Positions 21,060-29,363 of a DNA stretch of 64,000 nucleotides are shown one piece after another. Source of the DNA: Pelagicoccus sp. (GTDB taxonomy: Bacteria; Verrucomicrobiota; Verrucomicrobiia; Opitutales; Opitutaceae); contig JANQRJ010000090.1 of assembly GCA_028284635.1 (NCBI GenBank), positions 29,106-93,105 of the forward strand, written 5' to 3'. The notes beneath the pieces are model-generated. The model worked only from the letters and a program-made list of their open reading frames with translations, was not told where the DNA came from and made no database searches. The stretch's first letter is position 1; each line of letters opens with the position of its first letter. The translations under genes and the position numbers were made by a program.

Positions 21060-23813
21060 ATGAGCTCGCGACGCAAAAGCCCTCTTCATCTCCTTTGGCG
21101 CAGCGTCTGGACCACCTGCCACGGCGCCTTTCACTGCGTCTACTCCGCTCTGGTCCTCCTCCTCGCCCTCGTTACCGCCTTCGCCACCTACGTCGCCACT
21201 CTCGACTATATTCCTGTACCCAAATTTCTGGTACACGAGCTACGCGAACGACTGCAAGCCGAAGGACTCGCTCTGGAAATGCGCGGCATCCTCTTCCAGC
21301 CTAACGGCCGCATCGCCATCGAACAGCCCCTGCTACGCTCTACAGACCTAGGCAGTCCCATCCTCTCCGCTGACCAAGCGACCGTCAGAATCAGGCTCTC
21401 CCATCTCCTGCTTCGGCGCCTCACCTTCGACGAGCTCAGCATATCCGCCGGCGAGTTCATCATCCCAGCCATGCTCACGCCATCCGGCCTGGACCAAACC
21501 GCCATAAGCTCCATCCACCTAGAAGCCAGACTGCGAGGCGAACGCTGGAACTTGCACTACGCCAACCTCTCCATCGACCAACTGCGCGTCGCGGCCAGCG
21601 GCAACATCAAATCCGAATACCTCAGGCCCAAACCCAAACCCGACGAACCGGAAGGCAAGACAGCCACCCAACTGATCCTGGAAATAGCCCCGAAGATCGC
21701 TCGTCTGCAAAAGGAGCTCACGCGCCTTTCAGATCCCAACTGTATCCTGGAACTGGATATCGGACCGGAGCGAGTTCAGCAGGCCACTGTCCGCTTCTCG
21801 GCAAAGAAGGCCACCCTCTCTCCGGAAATCCAGATCGAAAGGCCACGCCTCGCCGTCCAGCTGCAAGCCGCTGGCCAGCAGGTCCTCGGACTGCAGGCCG
21901 AAAGCCTCGCTCTGCCCAAAGCCATCTCCACCCGTCGGGCCGAACTTCGGGCCACTTGGGAGAAGCTGCCCAGTCAAGGCAACTGGATGCCAATCCGTAT
22001 CGAATCTTCACTTACAGACCTTGCCCACTCCGGTCTCGTCCTGCCCAATCTCTTCGCCAAAGCGCTCAACCTTCCGAATCGGCAAAGCGTCGAAGCCCAG
22101 TTCATGCTGGCAGGCGCGCCCTGGCAGCTCCAGCTCGGCCGCCAAGACGACGCCAGCCCCATCGACGTAGACCTGATCGCCCAACTCGGGCCCGGCCTCC
22201 CCGCGGAACTAAACCCCATCGCCTCGGACTTCGCCCAGCTTGAGCTCTCCGAGCTAGCCCAGCTCGGACAGACCGTCGACCTCCACCTCAGCGGCAAGCT
22301 TAGCCCCGACCTCCAGCCCCAGCAAAGCCAAGCCATCGTCCAGGCCGGAGCAGCCAACATAAAGGGAGCCAAGCTCGACCGAGCTACCATTCTCGCTCGT
22401 TATCAGGATCGTCAGATTGACGTAGAAGAAATCTGGATACGCAGCGGTCTGCAGTCGGCCAAAATCGGTATCGGCTACAACCTGGACACGCGGCTTCGAC
22501 GCATCCTGTTGGAAGGCAATGTCGATCCCACCATGATCAACGGCTGGTTCAAGCCCTGGTGGGCCGGCATGTGGGAAGGCATGGTCTTCTCGCCAAGCGG
22601 CATGTACGCCGCGCTCGATTCGCAAGCCATCTTCAAACGCCCCGAAACCGTCCGGGTAACCGGCATCGGACTAGCAAGAGACATGGACCTGCGCGGCCTG
22701 CAGACCGAAGAGCTGCGCACCCGTTTCTTCTCCCTCTTTCACTACGTCGATCTCTACGACATCGAACTCGACGCCATCGGCGACCAGACCGCCCGAGGCG
22801 AAGTCCAGTTCTCCCTCGGTCATGACATCCGAGATGCCAAGGACAAGCTCACCGGGCTATGGATCGACGTCGACTCCACCCTCGACATCAAGATCGGGCC
22901 CAGCGCCATCTGGGAGATCGGCGAAGACATCGCCGAGATTATCGAACCCTACGACTACGAGACGCCGCCACGCCTGATCGCCAAATCCTACACCATAAGG
23001 CAGCAGGACGAGTACGACTACGCCGTCGATCTCGATATCCTCACCAACGATACACTCACCTTCTACGGCTTCCCTTTCGAAAGCGTCGAGGCCTTCGCCC
23101 ACATCCGACCCGATATCGTCGAAATCCCCGGCGCCCGCGGCACCGTCGGCGGCGGACGGGTCGAAGTCGACACCTTCATCCTCGGCGACGGCATCGACCT
23201 CGACCTCCAACTGACCGACGCCAACTTCGGCCAGACTCTCGTCGCCGCCAACGCCTATTTCGCCGCCGACGGCAGCGAAACCGCCCAGGAAATGGATCTT
23301 GACAAGCTCCTAAGCTACGGCGGCAACCTCCGGCTCCAGTTTTCCGGCCAAGGCATCGTCGGCGAATCCACTTCCTATACCGGCAAAGGAAACTTTGACA
23401 TAAAGGACGCCGCTTTCGGCAAACTACGCCTCTTCGGCCTACTCTCGGCAGCCCTCGAAGCCACCCCTCTACGCGTCACTACCTTGAAATTCGCCGACGC
23501 CCAAGGCGACTTCGAGGTAGACAAGGAACTCGTACGCGTGCCCGATGGCACCATCGACGGCCCCGTAGCCGGCATCAAGACCAACGGCGCTTACAACCTC
23601 GAGACCGATCAGCTCGACTTTCGCGCCAAGCTCTTTCCCTTCCGCAATAGCCGCGTCCCCCTGATTTCCCCCCTCATAAACCTTCCCCTCAACGTCATGT
23701 CCCACGCCTTAGAAGTCACCGTAACCGGCGCCTTCAGCGACCCCAAGCTAAGCCTCTTCACCGGCTCCCCCCAGGAGTCGACCCCCGCGATCAGCACCCC
23801 CAAGAACCGCTAG
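21060..23813 (+). CDS. AsmA-like / DUF3971-type large inner-membrane protein
   Basis: The start is the ATG at 21060 (MSSRRKSPLHLLW), 20 bp after the DUF4340 gene; the open frame extends further upstream only inside that gene. Of about 917 residues, one N-terminal span (CVYSALVLLLALVTAFATYV) anchors a long beta-rich periplasmic region. The C-terminal part matches AsmA/TamB-type proteins: VPDGTIDGPVAGIKTNGAYN, then LDFRAKLFPFR and a final VTVTGAFSDPKLSLF. AsmA-like proteins are linked to lipid transport between membranes. Its place at the end of the ABC/GldG/DUF4340 run suggests an envelope role. Assignment within the superfamily is moderate. Confidence 0.8.
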   Translation: MSSRRKSPLHLLWRSVWTTCHGAFHCVYSALVLLLALVTAFATYVATLDYIPVPKFLVHELRERLQAEGLALEMRGILFQPNGRIAIEQPLLRSTDLGSPILSADQATVRIRLSHLLLRRLTFDELSISAGEFIIPAMLTPSGLDQTAISSIHLEARLRGERWNLHYANLSIDQLRVAASGNIKSEYLRPKPKPDEPEGKTATQLILEIAPKIARLQKELTRLSDPNCILELDIGPERVQQATVRFSAKKATLSPEIQIERPRLAVQLQAAGQQVLGLQAESLALPKAISTRRAELRATWEKLPSQGNWMPIRIESSLTDLAHSGLVLPNLFAKALNLPNRQSVEAQFMLAGAPWQLQLGRQDDASPIDVDLIAQLGPGLPAELNPIASDFAQLELSELAQLGQTVDLHLSGKLSPDLQPQQSQAIVQAGAANIKGAKLDRATILARYQDRQIDVEEIWIRSGLQSAKIGIGYNLDTRLRRILLEGNVDPTMINGWFKPWWAGMWEGMVFSPSGMYAALDSQAIFKRPETVRVTGIGLARDMDLRGLQTEELRTRFFSLFHYVDLYDIELDAIGDQTARGEVQFSLGHDIRDAKDKLTGLWIDVDSTLDIKIGPSAIWEIGEDIAEIIEPYDYETPPRLIAKSYTIRQQDEYDYAVDLDILTNDTLTFYGFPFESVEAFAHIRPDIVEIPGARGTVGGGRVEVDTFILGDGIDLDLQLTDANFGQTLVAANAYFAADGSETAQEMDLDKLLSYGGNLRLQFSGQGIVGESTSYTGKGNFDIKDAAFGKLRLFGLLSAALEATPLRVTTLKFADAQGDFEVDKELVRVPDGTIDGPVAGIKTNGAYNLETDQLDFRAKLFPFRNSRVPLISPLINLPLNVMSHALEVTVTGAFSDPKLSLFTGSPQESTPAISTPKNR

Positions 23814-24042
23814 GAGACCTGTCCAACATTGCGCGGTTCATCTTCAGGACGGCTCCCAACCAATGCCGGCGCCACCCCGTAACGCCACTCATCGGGACGA
23901 CACGAAAGCTCGAACAATTCACTCCTCACCACTCCACATTCACCATTCCTCCCCGAAGTCCCTGCCCATGAAATTCTTACCTCGAAAGGAGCCCACGGCA
24001 GGCTCAGCAGCTAGGAAAATCAAGTTTCAAAAAAACCTAAAA
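23814..24042. other. Intergenic region upstream of the nrdBA promoter
   Basis: No gene is seen. A CACTCCTCACCACTCCACAT stretch near 23930-23970 resembles one arm of the inverted heptad arrays, but I find no matching second arm. The following 24043-24257 holds the promoter and NrdR-like boxes. Confidence 0.5.
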
Positions 24043-24077
24043 GCTCGTTGACGAGCGTAAAAGGCTTCCCATATCTT
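24043..24077 (+). promoter_or_regulatory. Candidate nrdBA promoter
   Basis: TTGACG (24048-24053) and TATCTT (24072-24077) are separated by 18 bp. The -35 sits inside a small palindrome, GCTCGT-TG-ACGAGC (24043-24056). The -10 overlaps the first candidate NrdR box. The nrdB ATG is about 180 bp downstream. Confidence 0.5.
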
Positions 24078-24081
24078 GTGC
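24066..24081 (+). promoter_or_regulatory. Candidate NrdR box 1
   Basis: TTCCCATATCTTGTGC compares with the NrdR-box consensus acaCwAtATaTwGtgt. The right half matches well, the left half poorly (about 10 of 16). It overlaps the -10 hexamer and lies 31 bp start-to-start from box 2. Confidence 0.55.
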
Positions 24082-24096
24082 TCTTCCTAAAAGGGA

Positions 24097-24112
24097 CCAC
24101 ATCATGTTGTGG
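24097..24112 (+). promoter_or_regulatory. Candidate NrdR box 2
   Basis: CCACATCATGTTGTGG is a near-perfect palindrome (arms CCACA and TGTGG, extended by GA/TC outside), matching the NrdR consensus at about 11 of 16 positions. The 31-bp offset from box 1 is the spacing typical of tandem NrdR sites. Confidence 0.65.
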
Positions 24113-24257
24113 TCAATACAGGGTGGATAACTCGGAACAACTCTCGCTCGCCAGAGCCCGGAGCCTGTGTTCCCGTTCCCATCCCCCACGCTTCAGGGAC
24201 GCCCACGCAACCGCCTTACATTAACCCAAACCGTCTCCAGACCTTAGTACTCAGACT

Positions 24258-25343
24258 ATGCAAAAAACGTTCACTGTCGGATCCAAGACCTTCACCCTCG
24301 ATCAGGACAAGGCAGAGGCCGCCTTCAAGGCCAAGAAGATCATCAACGGTCGCGAGACCATGACCTTCAATCTCCTGCCCCTGAAGTACAACTGGGCCTA
24401 CGAGATCTACAAGACCATGAAGGCCAACCACTGGGAGCCCGAAGATATCATCATGAACAAGGATATCGAGCAGTGGAAGGACGACAGCCAGGTCTCCGAC
24501 ATCGAACGCTGGATCATCATGATGGGCGTCGGCTACTTCTCCGCCGCCGAAGGCATCGTCGGCGACAATATCCTGCACGTCATCCGCGAGCTCGTCACCG
24601 CCCCCGAGCTCAAGCTCGTGCTCGGCCGCCACGCCCACGAGGAAAACGTGCACGCCGACTCCCTCCTCTACATGATCTCGTCGCTCGGCATCAACCCCCA
24701 CGAGTGCGAAGCCATGTTCGAGGACATCCCCTCCATCGTGGCCAAGAACGAGTTCGTCACCATCAACTCCCACATCCTGCGCCGCGACATCGACCTCACC
24801 GTCACCGAAAACAAGCAGAAGTTCGCCAAGAACCTCTTCCTCTTCGGCCAGTGCATGGAAGGCACCCAGTTCTACGGCATGTTCGGCATGGTCCTCTCCC
24901 TCTACCGCCAGAACAAGTTCCGCGGCATCGGCGAGATGTTCCGCTACACCCTGCGCGACGAGTCCAACCACATCGAGCTCCTGCGCAACCTCTTCATGGA
25001 TCTCGTCGAGGAAAACCCGGACATCTGGACCGACGCATTCAAGCAGGAGCTCCGCCAGACCATGAAGGAAGCCATCGCCCTCGAAAAGCAGTTCATCGAA
25101 GACTGCCTGCCCGTCGACTCCATCGGCCTGCGCAAGGAAGATTTCCTCCAGTACATCGACTACATCGGCGACCGCCGCCTCGACGGCGTCGGCCTGCCCG
25201 CCCTCTCCCCCGGCGTCTCCAACCCCCTCCCCTGGCTCGCCGAGATGATGGACATCAAGAAGGAGCAGAACTTCTTCGAAGGCCGCGTCACCGAGTACCA
25301 GAAAGCCTCCTCCCTCGAAATCGAATCCGACGACGACCTCTAG
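24258..25343 (+). CDS. nrdB: Ribonucleotide reductase class I beta subunit lacking the radical tyrosine
   Basis: This is the metal-cofactor subunit of aerobic ribonucleotide reductase, 361 residues. All six metal ligands are present: Glu98 (SAAEGIVGDN), Glu129 and His132 (EENVH), Glu201 (CMEGTQFYG), Glu235 and His238 (RDESNH). The radical-site residue, four after His132, is Leu136 (HADSL) where class Ia/Ib have Tyr and Chlamydia class Ic has Phe. The radical-transfer Trp in PLKYNWAYEIY and the C-terminal Tyr347 (VTEYQ) are kept. The overall sequence follows the Chlamydia-type NrdB closely. nrdA follows after a 132-bp inverted-array spacer, and NrdR-like boxes lie upstream. Confidence 0.96.
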   Translation: MQKTFTVGSKTFTLDQDKAEAAFKAKKIINGRETMTFNLLPLKYNWAYEIYKTMKANHWEPEDIIMNKDIEQWKDDSQVSDIERWIIMMGVGYFSAAEGIVGDNILHVIRELVTAPELKLVLGRHAHEENVHADSLLYMISSLGINPHECEAMFEDIPSIVAKNEFVTINSHILRRDIDLTVTENKQKFAKNLFLFGQCMEGTQFYGMFGMVLSLYRQNKFRGIGEMFRYTLRDESNHIELLRNLFMDLVEENPDIWTDAFKQELRQTMKEAIALEKQFIEDCLPVDSIGLRKEDFLQYIDYIGDRRLDGVGLPALSPGVSNPLPWLAEMMDIKKEQNFFEGRVTEYQKASSLEIESDDDL

Positions 25344-25474
25344 CTAAGTTAAGAACGAAGAGTTAAGAGTGAAAAGCGGGAGATCCGTCTAGCGCGCTTT
25401 CATCACCTTTAACGCTTCGCCCTTATCTAAACCCGCATCACCCACTTTTAACTCTTCACTCTTAACTTTTCACT
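25344..25474. repeat. Inverted heptad-array spacer between nrdB and nrdA
   Basis: The left arm (25344-25380) starts at the nrdB stop (CTAAGTTAAGAACGAAGAG, then TTAAGAGTGAAAAG). The right arm (25444-25474) is TTTTAACTCTTCACTCTTAA plus flanks. After reverse complementing, 24 of 32 positions match. The right arm ends at the nrdA ATG, with no Shine-Dalgarno sequence between. Confidence 0.75.
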
Positions 25475-25475
25475 A

Positions 25476-28400
25476 ATGATCAATCCCAATCTCCAAGAAG
25501 ACCTCGCCCTAAAACGCCTCGTAACCGCCTCCCGCGAAAAGCGGCCCAGCTTCGACTGGCACGCCGGCCTGGAGCCCCAAGACGCAAACGCCACCAAGAT
25601 CAACGTCGTCACCCACCAAGGCGAATCCACCTTCGACATCTCCGAAGTCATCGACACCATCGGCAACGCCCTCGCCAACGTCCTGCTCTCCAAGAACGAA
25701 AAGGACGTCTTCACCGAAACCAACCGCGACTGGGTCCGCGACGTCGCCCGCCAAGTCTTCGGCACCCTCCAAGCCCGCTCCGCCGCAACCCGCGAATCCC
25801 GCTTCGGTCTCAACGAACTCTACGACGTCATCGAAAACACCCTCGTCGAGAACAACGCCTACGACGTCGCCAAGTCCATGCTCATGAACCGCCAACGCAA
25901 ACTCGCGAGCGACCACAACCAAGGCCTCAAGCATCTCCGCCTCATCCGCCGCGACCGCCAAGTCGTGCCCTGGAAGCAAGAGAAGATCGAGATCGCCGTG
26001 CGCCGCGCCTTCCTCTCCCTCGAGCTCAACTCCGACCCCGCCACCGAAGTCGCCGCCGCCGTCACCGAACGCGCCCTGAGCTCCGGCCAAGCCTTCATCG
26101 CCATCGAGGAAGTCCAGGACATGGTCCAGGAGGAACTCATGCGCCAAGGCCACTTCAAGGTCGCCGAGCACTACATCCTCTACCGCGCCGAGCGCCGCGC
26201 CCTCCGCGAGCAGGAAGCCCTGCAAAGCGCCAGCGCCCCCGAAGAGCAGGACTCAATGGTCGTCGTCAAGAAGCCCGATGGCGACACCTACTTCTGGGAC
26301 GGAATCGACCTCAAGAAGCGCATCGAGTTCGCCTCCATCGGCCTGGACCTCTGTCTCGGCCCCGACGAGATCGAGACCGAGCTCCGGCGCTCCGTCTTCG
26401 ACGAGATCTCCGAGGCCGACCTCGAGAAGACCATCACCCTCAACGCCCGCACCCTCATCGAGCGCGACGCCGACTTCGCCAAGTTCGCCGCCCGCATCAA
26501 GCTCTCCTACATGTACCAGGAGACCCTCGGCTGGGACATCGTGCGCGACGGCATCGGCCAGCTCAAGGCCGCCCACCAGAGGAAGTTCAAGGAATACATC
26601 CGCTACGGCATCAAGATCGGCCGCCTCAACCCCAAGCTCAAGGAGTACCAGGTCGACAAGCTCGCCCGCGCCCTCGACCCCATGGCCGACCTCGAGTTCG
26701 ACTACCTCGGCATCCAGACCCTCTACGACCGCTACCTCATCATCGACAAGACCCAAGGCCTCGCCAAGCAGCGCCGCATCGAGACCCCCCAGTTCTTCTG
26801 GATGCGCGTCGCCATGGGCCTCTTCCATGCCGAAGAAGACCGCGAGACCAAGGCCAAGACCCTCTACAAGCTCTACAAAGGCCGCCGCTTCTGCAGCTCC
26901 ACCCCCACCCTTTTCAACGCCGGCACCTGCCACTCCCAGCTCTCCAGCTGCTACCTCTACTTCGTCGACGACTCCATCGAAGGCATCATGCAGCGCGGCA
27001 TCGCCGACAACGCCTACCTCTCCAAGTGGGCCGGCGGCCTCGGCGGCTCCTGGACCTCCGTGCGCGGCACCGGCTCCTACATCAACGGCACCAACGGCGA
27101 ATCCCAAGGCATCGTCCCCTTCCTCAAGCTGCACAACGACCTCCTCATCGCCGTCAACCAAGGCGGCAAGCGCCGCGGCTCCGGCTGCGCCTATCTCGAA
27201 ACCTGGCACAACGACCTCTACGACTTCCTCGAGCTGCGCAAGAACACCGGCGACGACCGCCGGCGCTGCCACGACATGAACACCGCCAACTGGGTGCCCG
27301 ACCTCTTCATGAAGCGCATGGAAGCCCGCCAAGGCTGGACCTTCTTCCGCACCTCCGAAGTCCCCGACCTGCACGACTCCTACGGCGCCGACTTCGAAAA
27401 GAAGTACCTCGAATACGAAGCCAAGGCCGCCAAGGGCGAGATCTGGGGCAAGGAAGTCCCCGCCATCGAAGTCTGGAAGCGCATGCTCTCCATGATCTTC
27501 GAGACCGGCCACCCCTGGATCACCTTCAAGGACCCCTGCAACGTGCGCTCCCCCCAGGACCACGTCGGCGTCATCCACTCCTCCAACCTCTGCACCGAGA
27601 TCACCCTCAACACCTCCAAGGAGGAAACCGCCGTCTGCAACCTCGGCTCCGTCGTGCTCGACCAGCACCTCGACAAGGACGGCCAGATCGACCACGAGAA
27701 GCTCCGCGAGACCGTGCGCACCGCCATCCGGGCGCTCGACAACGTCATCGACATCAACTTCTACCCCACCGAAGCCGCTCGCCTCGCCAACTCCCGCCAC
27801 CGCCCGATCGGCCTCGGCATCATGGGCCTGCAGAACTGCCTCTACCAGCGCGGCGTCCCCTTCGCCTCCCAGGAAGCCGTCGAATTCAACGACGAGATCA
27901 TGGAAGCCGTCGCCTACTACGCCATCGAAGCCTCCTCCGACCTCGCCGCCGAACGCGGCGCCTACCAGACCTACGAAGGCTCCAAGTGGAACCGCGGCCT
28001 CCTCCCCCAAGACACCCTCGACCTCCTCGAAAAGGAGCGCGGCGAGGAAGTCGACGTCCCTCGAGGCGGCAAGATGGACTGGACCCCCATCCGCGAGAAG
28101 ATCGCCAAGCAAGGCATGCGCAACTCCAACGTCATGGCCATAGCCCCCACCGCCACCATCTCCAACATTACCGGCACCAGCCCCTGCATCGAGCCCGCCT
28201 ACAAGAACCTCTTCGTCAAGAGCAACCTCTCCGGCGAGTTCATCATCCTCAACCAGCACCTCGTGCGCGACCTCAAGGACCGCGGCCTCTGGAGCCAGCA
28301 GATGCTCGACGACCTCAAGTACTTCGACGGCGAGCTCGACGAGATCGACGCCATCCCCGACGACCTCAAGCAGAAGTACAAGACCGCCTTCGCCGTCGAC

Positions 28401-28676
28401 CACAGCTGGCTCGTCCTAGCAGCCGCCCGCCGCCAGAAGTGGATCGACCAATCCCAGTCCGTAAACCTCTTCCTAGCCAGCCCCGACATGAAGACCCTCT
28501 CCCACATGTACCGAGCCGCCTGGCGCCACGGCCTCAAGACAACCTACTACCTCCGCACCTTGGGCGCCTCCAACATCGAAAAGGCGACGGTAGGCGCAAA
28601 GAAAGAGTTGAGAGGCGTCGTCGCCGGCAAAGGTGCTAGCTCTAACGAGCCAGAAATTTGCGAGTCTTGTCAGTAG
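25476..28676 (+). CDS. nrdA: Ribonucleotide reductase class I alpha subunit
   Basis: This is the catalytic subunit (1066 residues) that reduces ribonucleoside diphosphates. The N-terminus holds two ATP-cone-like regulatory domains, one degenerate (about 40-130) and one clearer (about 148-240, from LRLIRRDRQVVPWKQEKIEI). Catalytic parts are the substrate-site CSSTPTLFNAGTCHSQLSSC, the thiyl-radical loop SSNLCTEITLNTS, AVCNLGSVVL, the Tyr pair in KTTYYLRTLGAS, and the C-terminal redox pair CESCQ. Codon use is strongly biased to ATC, AAG and CTC, as in highly expressed genes. No Shine-Dalgarno sequence is visible; the spacer array abuts the ATG. Degenerate copies of the redox tail follow the stop. 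Confidence 0.97.
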   Translation: MINPNLQEDLALKRLVTASREKRPSFDWHAGLEPQDANATKINVVTHQGESTFDISEVIDTIGNALANVLLSKNEKDVFTETNRDWVRDVARQVFGTLQARSAATRESRFGLNELYDVIENTLVENNAYDVAKSMLMNRQRKLASDHNQGLKHLRLIRRDRQVVPWKQEKIEIAVRRAFLSLELNSDPATEVAAAVTERALSSGQAFIAIEEVQDMVQEELMRQGHFKVAEHYILYRAERRALREQEALQSASAPEEQDSMVVVKKPDGDTYFWDGIDLKKRIEFASIGLDLCLGPDEIETELRRSVFDEISEADLEKTITLNARTLIERDADFAKFAARIKLSYMYQETLGWDIVRDGIGQLKAAHQRKFKEYIRYGIKIGRLNPKLKEYQVDKLARALDPMADLEFDYLGIQTLYDRYLIIDKTQGLAKQRRIETPQFFWMRVAMGLFHAEEDRETKAKTLYKLYKGRRFCSSTPTLFNAGTCHSQLSSCYLYFVDDSIEGIMQRGIADNAYLSKWAGGLGGSWTSVRGTGSYINGTNGESQGIVPFLKLHNDLLIAVNQGGKRRGSGCAYLETWHNDLYDFLELRKNTGDDRRRCHDMNTANWVPDLFMKRMEARQGWTFFRTSEVPDLHDSYGADFEKKYLEYEAKAAKGEIWGKEVPAIEVWKRMLSMIFETGHPWITFKDPCNVRSPQDHVGVIHSSNLCTEITLNTSKEETAVCNLGSVVLDQHLDKDGQIDHEKLRETVRTAIRALDNVIDINFYPTEAARLANSRHRPIGLGIMGLQNCLYQRGVPFASQEAVEFNDEIMEAVAYYAIEASSDLAAERGAYQTYEGSKWNRGLLPQDTLDLLEKERGEEVDVPRGGKMDWTPIREKIAKQGMRNSNVMAIAPTATISNITGTSPCIEPAYKNLFVKSNLSGEFIILNQHLVRDLKDRGLWSQQMLDDLKYFDGELDEIDAIPDDLKQKYKTAFAVDHSWLVLAAARRQKWIDQSQSVNLFLASPDMKTLSHMYRAAWRHGLKTTYYLRTLGASNIEKATVGAKKELRGVVAGKGASSNEPEICESCQ

Positions 28677-28706
28677 ACAAGCTTCGCAAATAAGCCCGCT
28701 GAGCCT

Positions 28707-28823
28707 GTACCAAGGAACGCAGTGACGACACTCGAGCAAAGCGAGACAATATGCGAGTCGTGTCAATGATTCACGTGCGTACCAAAGAGTCTGGTAACGA
28801 CACTCGAGACAATCTGCCAATAA
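28707..28823 (+). repeat. Two degenerate tandem copies of an NrdA-like C-terminal tail
   Basis: Frame 28707-28769 reads VPRNAVTTLEQSETICESCQ then stop. Frame 28779-28823 reads VPKSLVTTLETICQ then stop. The first ends exactly like NrdA (ICESCQ) but with different synonymous codons. The second has lost part of the tail. They lie between the nrdA stop and its terminator, and no start codon is associated. Confidence 0.65.
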
Positions 28824-28870
28824 GATAGCGGCCGCTGTCCCCAGCGGCCAAAATACAACCAATTCAAACG

Positions 28871-28903
28871 AGCCCCGCTTTCCACAAAGCGGGGCTTTTT
28901 TTT
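28871..28903 (+). terminator. Rho-independent terminator of nrdBA
   Basis: AGCCCCGCTTT and AAAGCGGGGCT form an 11-bp perfect stem around CCAC and are followed by TTTTTTT. It is the strongest terminator in the window. Confidence 0.95.
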
Positions 28904-28956
28904 GTAGCGCGTGCTCGTCACACGATCATCCCTGCTCCGACTCTTCCCTATCACCC

Positions 28957-29177
28957 ATGCCCAACGTCCTCCGCATCGGCCCCTATCATCAGCCACTAGC
29001 GACTTCCACTTCTACTCCAACGAAGGCAACGAACTACCCCACATCCACGCCAGCAGCGGCGACTGAGAATCCAGGTTCTGGCTGTCACCCATCGGCTTCG
29101 CTAGCAATCGAGGGATTCCAGCCAACAAGCTCAACGAAATCGAGAGACTTGTCTTCAAGCACCAAATCCTCCTCTAA
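28957..29177 (+). pseudogene. DUF4160 protein remnant
   Basis: MPNVLRIGPY is in one frame, then the reading shifts to DFHFYSNEGNELPHIHAS in another (from 29001). A TGA then interrupts the second frame before ESRFWLSPIGFASNRG and NKLNEIERLVF. Together these match the start, the PHIH motif and the end of DUF4160 proteins, which often pair with DUF2442 proteins in toxin-antitoxin-like couples. With one frameshift and one internal stop it cannot make the normal protein. Downstream codons (29230-29310) read VKIEVSGYAFRWENLTGPSK, possibly the remains of the partner. The rest of the 28904-29363 gap holds nothing recognisable. Confidence 0.7.
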
Positions 29178-29363
29178 TACAAACTACATGCAGTCGTCTA
29201 AAGGCCACTTCAGAAGTGGCAGCTCAAGACAGTCAAAATCGAAGTGAGCGGCTACGCCTTTCGGTGGGAAAACCTCACCGGCCCCTCCAAGCTGGAATTT
29301 GCACCACAAGCATAAAATCAAGCACTCAGCAACCTGAACGATACATCAATAAGAATAGAGGAA

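Noticed and set aside
26253..28403. 716-codon frame opposite nrdA
   Set aside because: It is a shadow of the strongly biased nrdA codons; composition is almost only Val, Gly, Glu, Ala, Asp and Leu.
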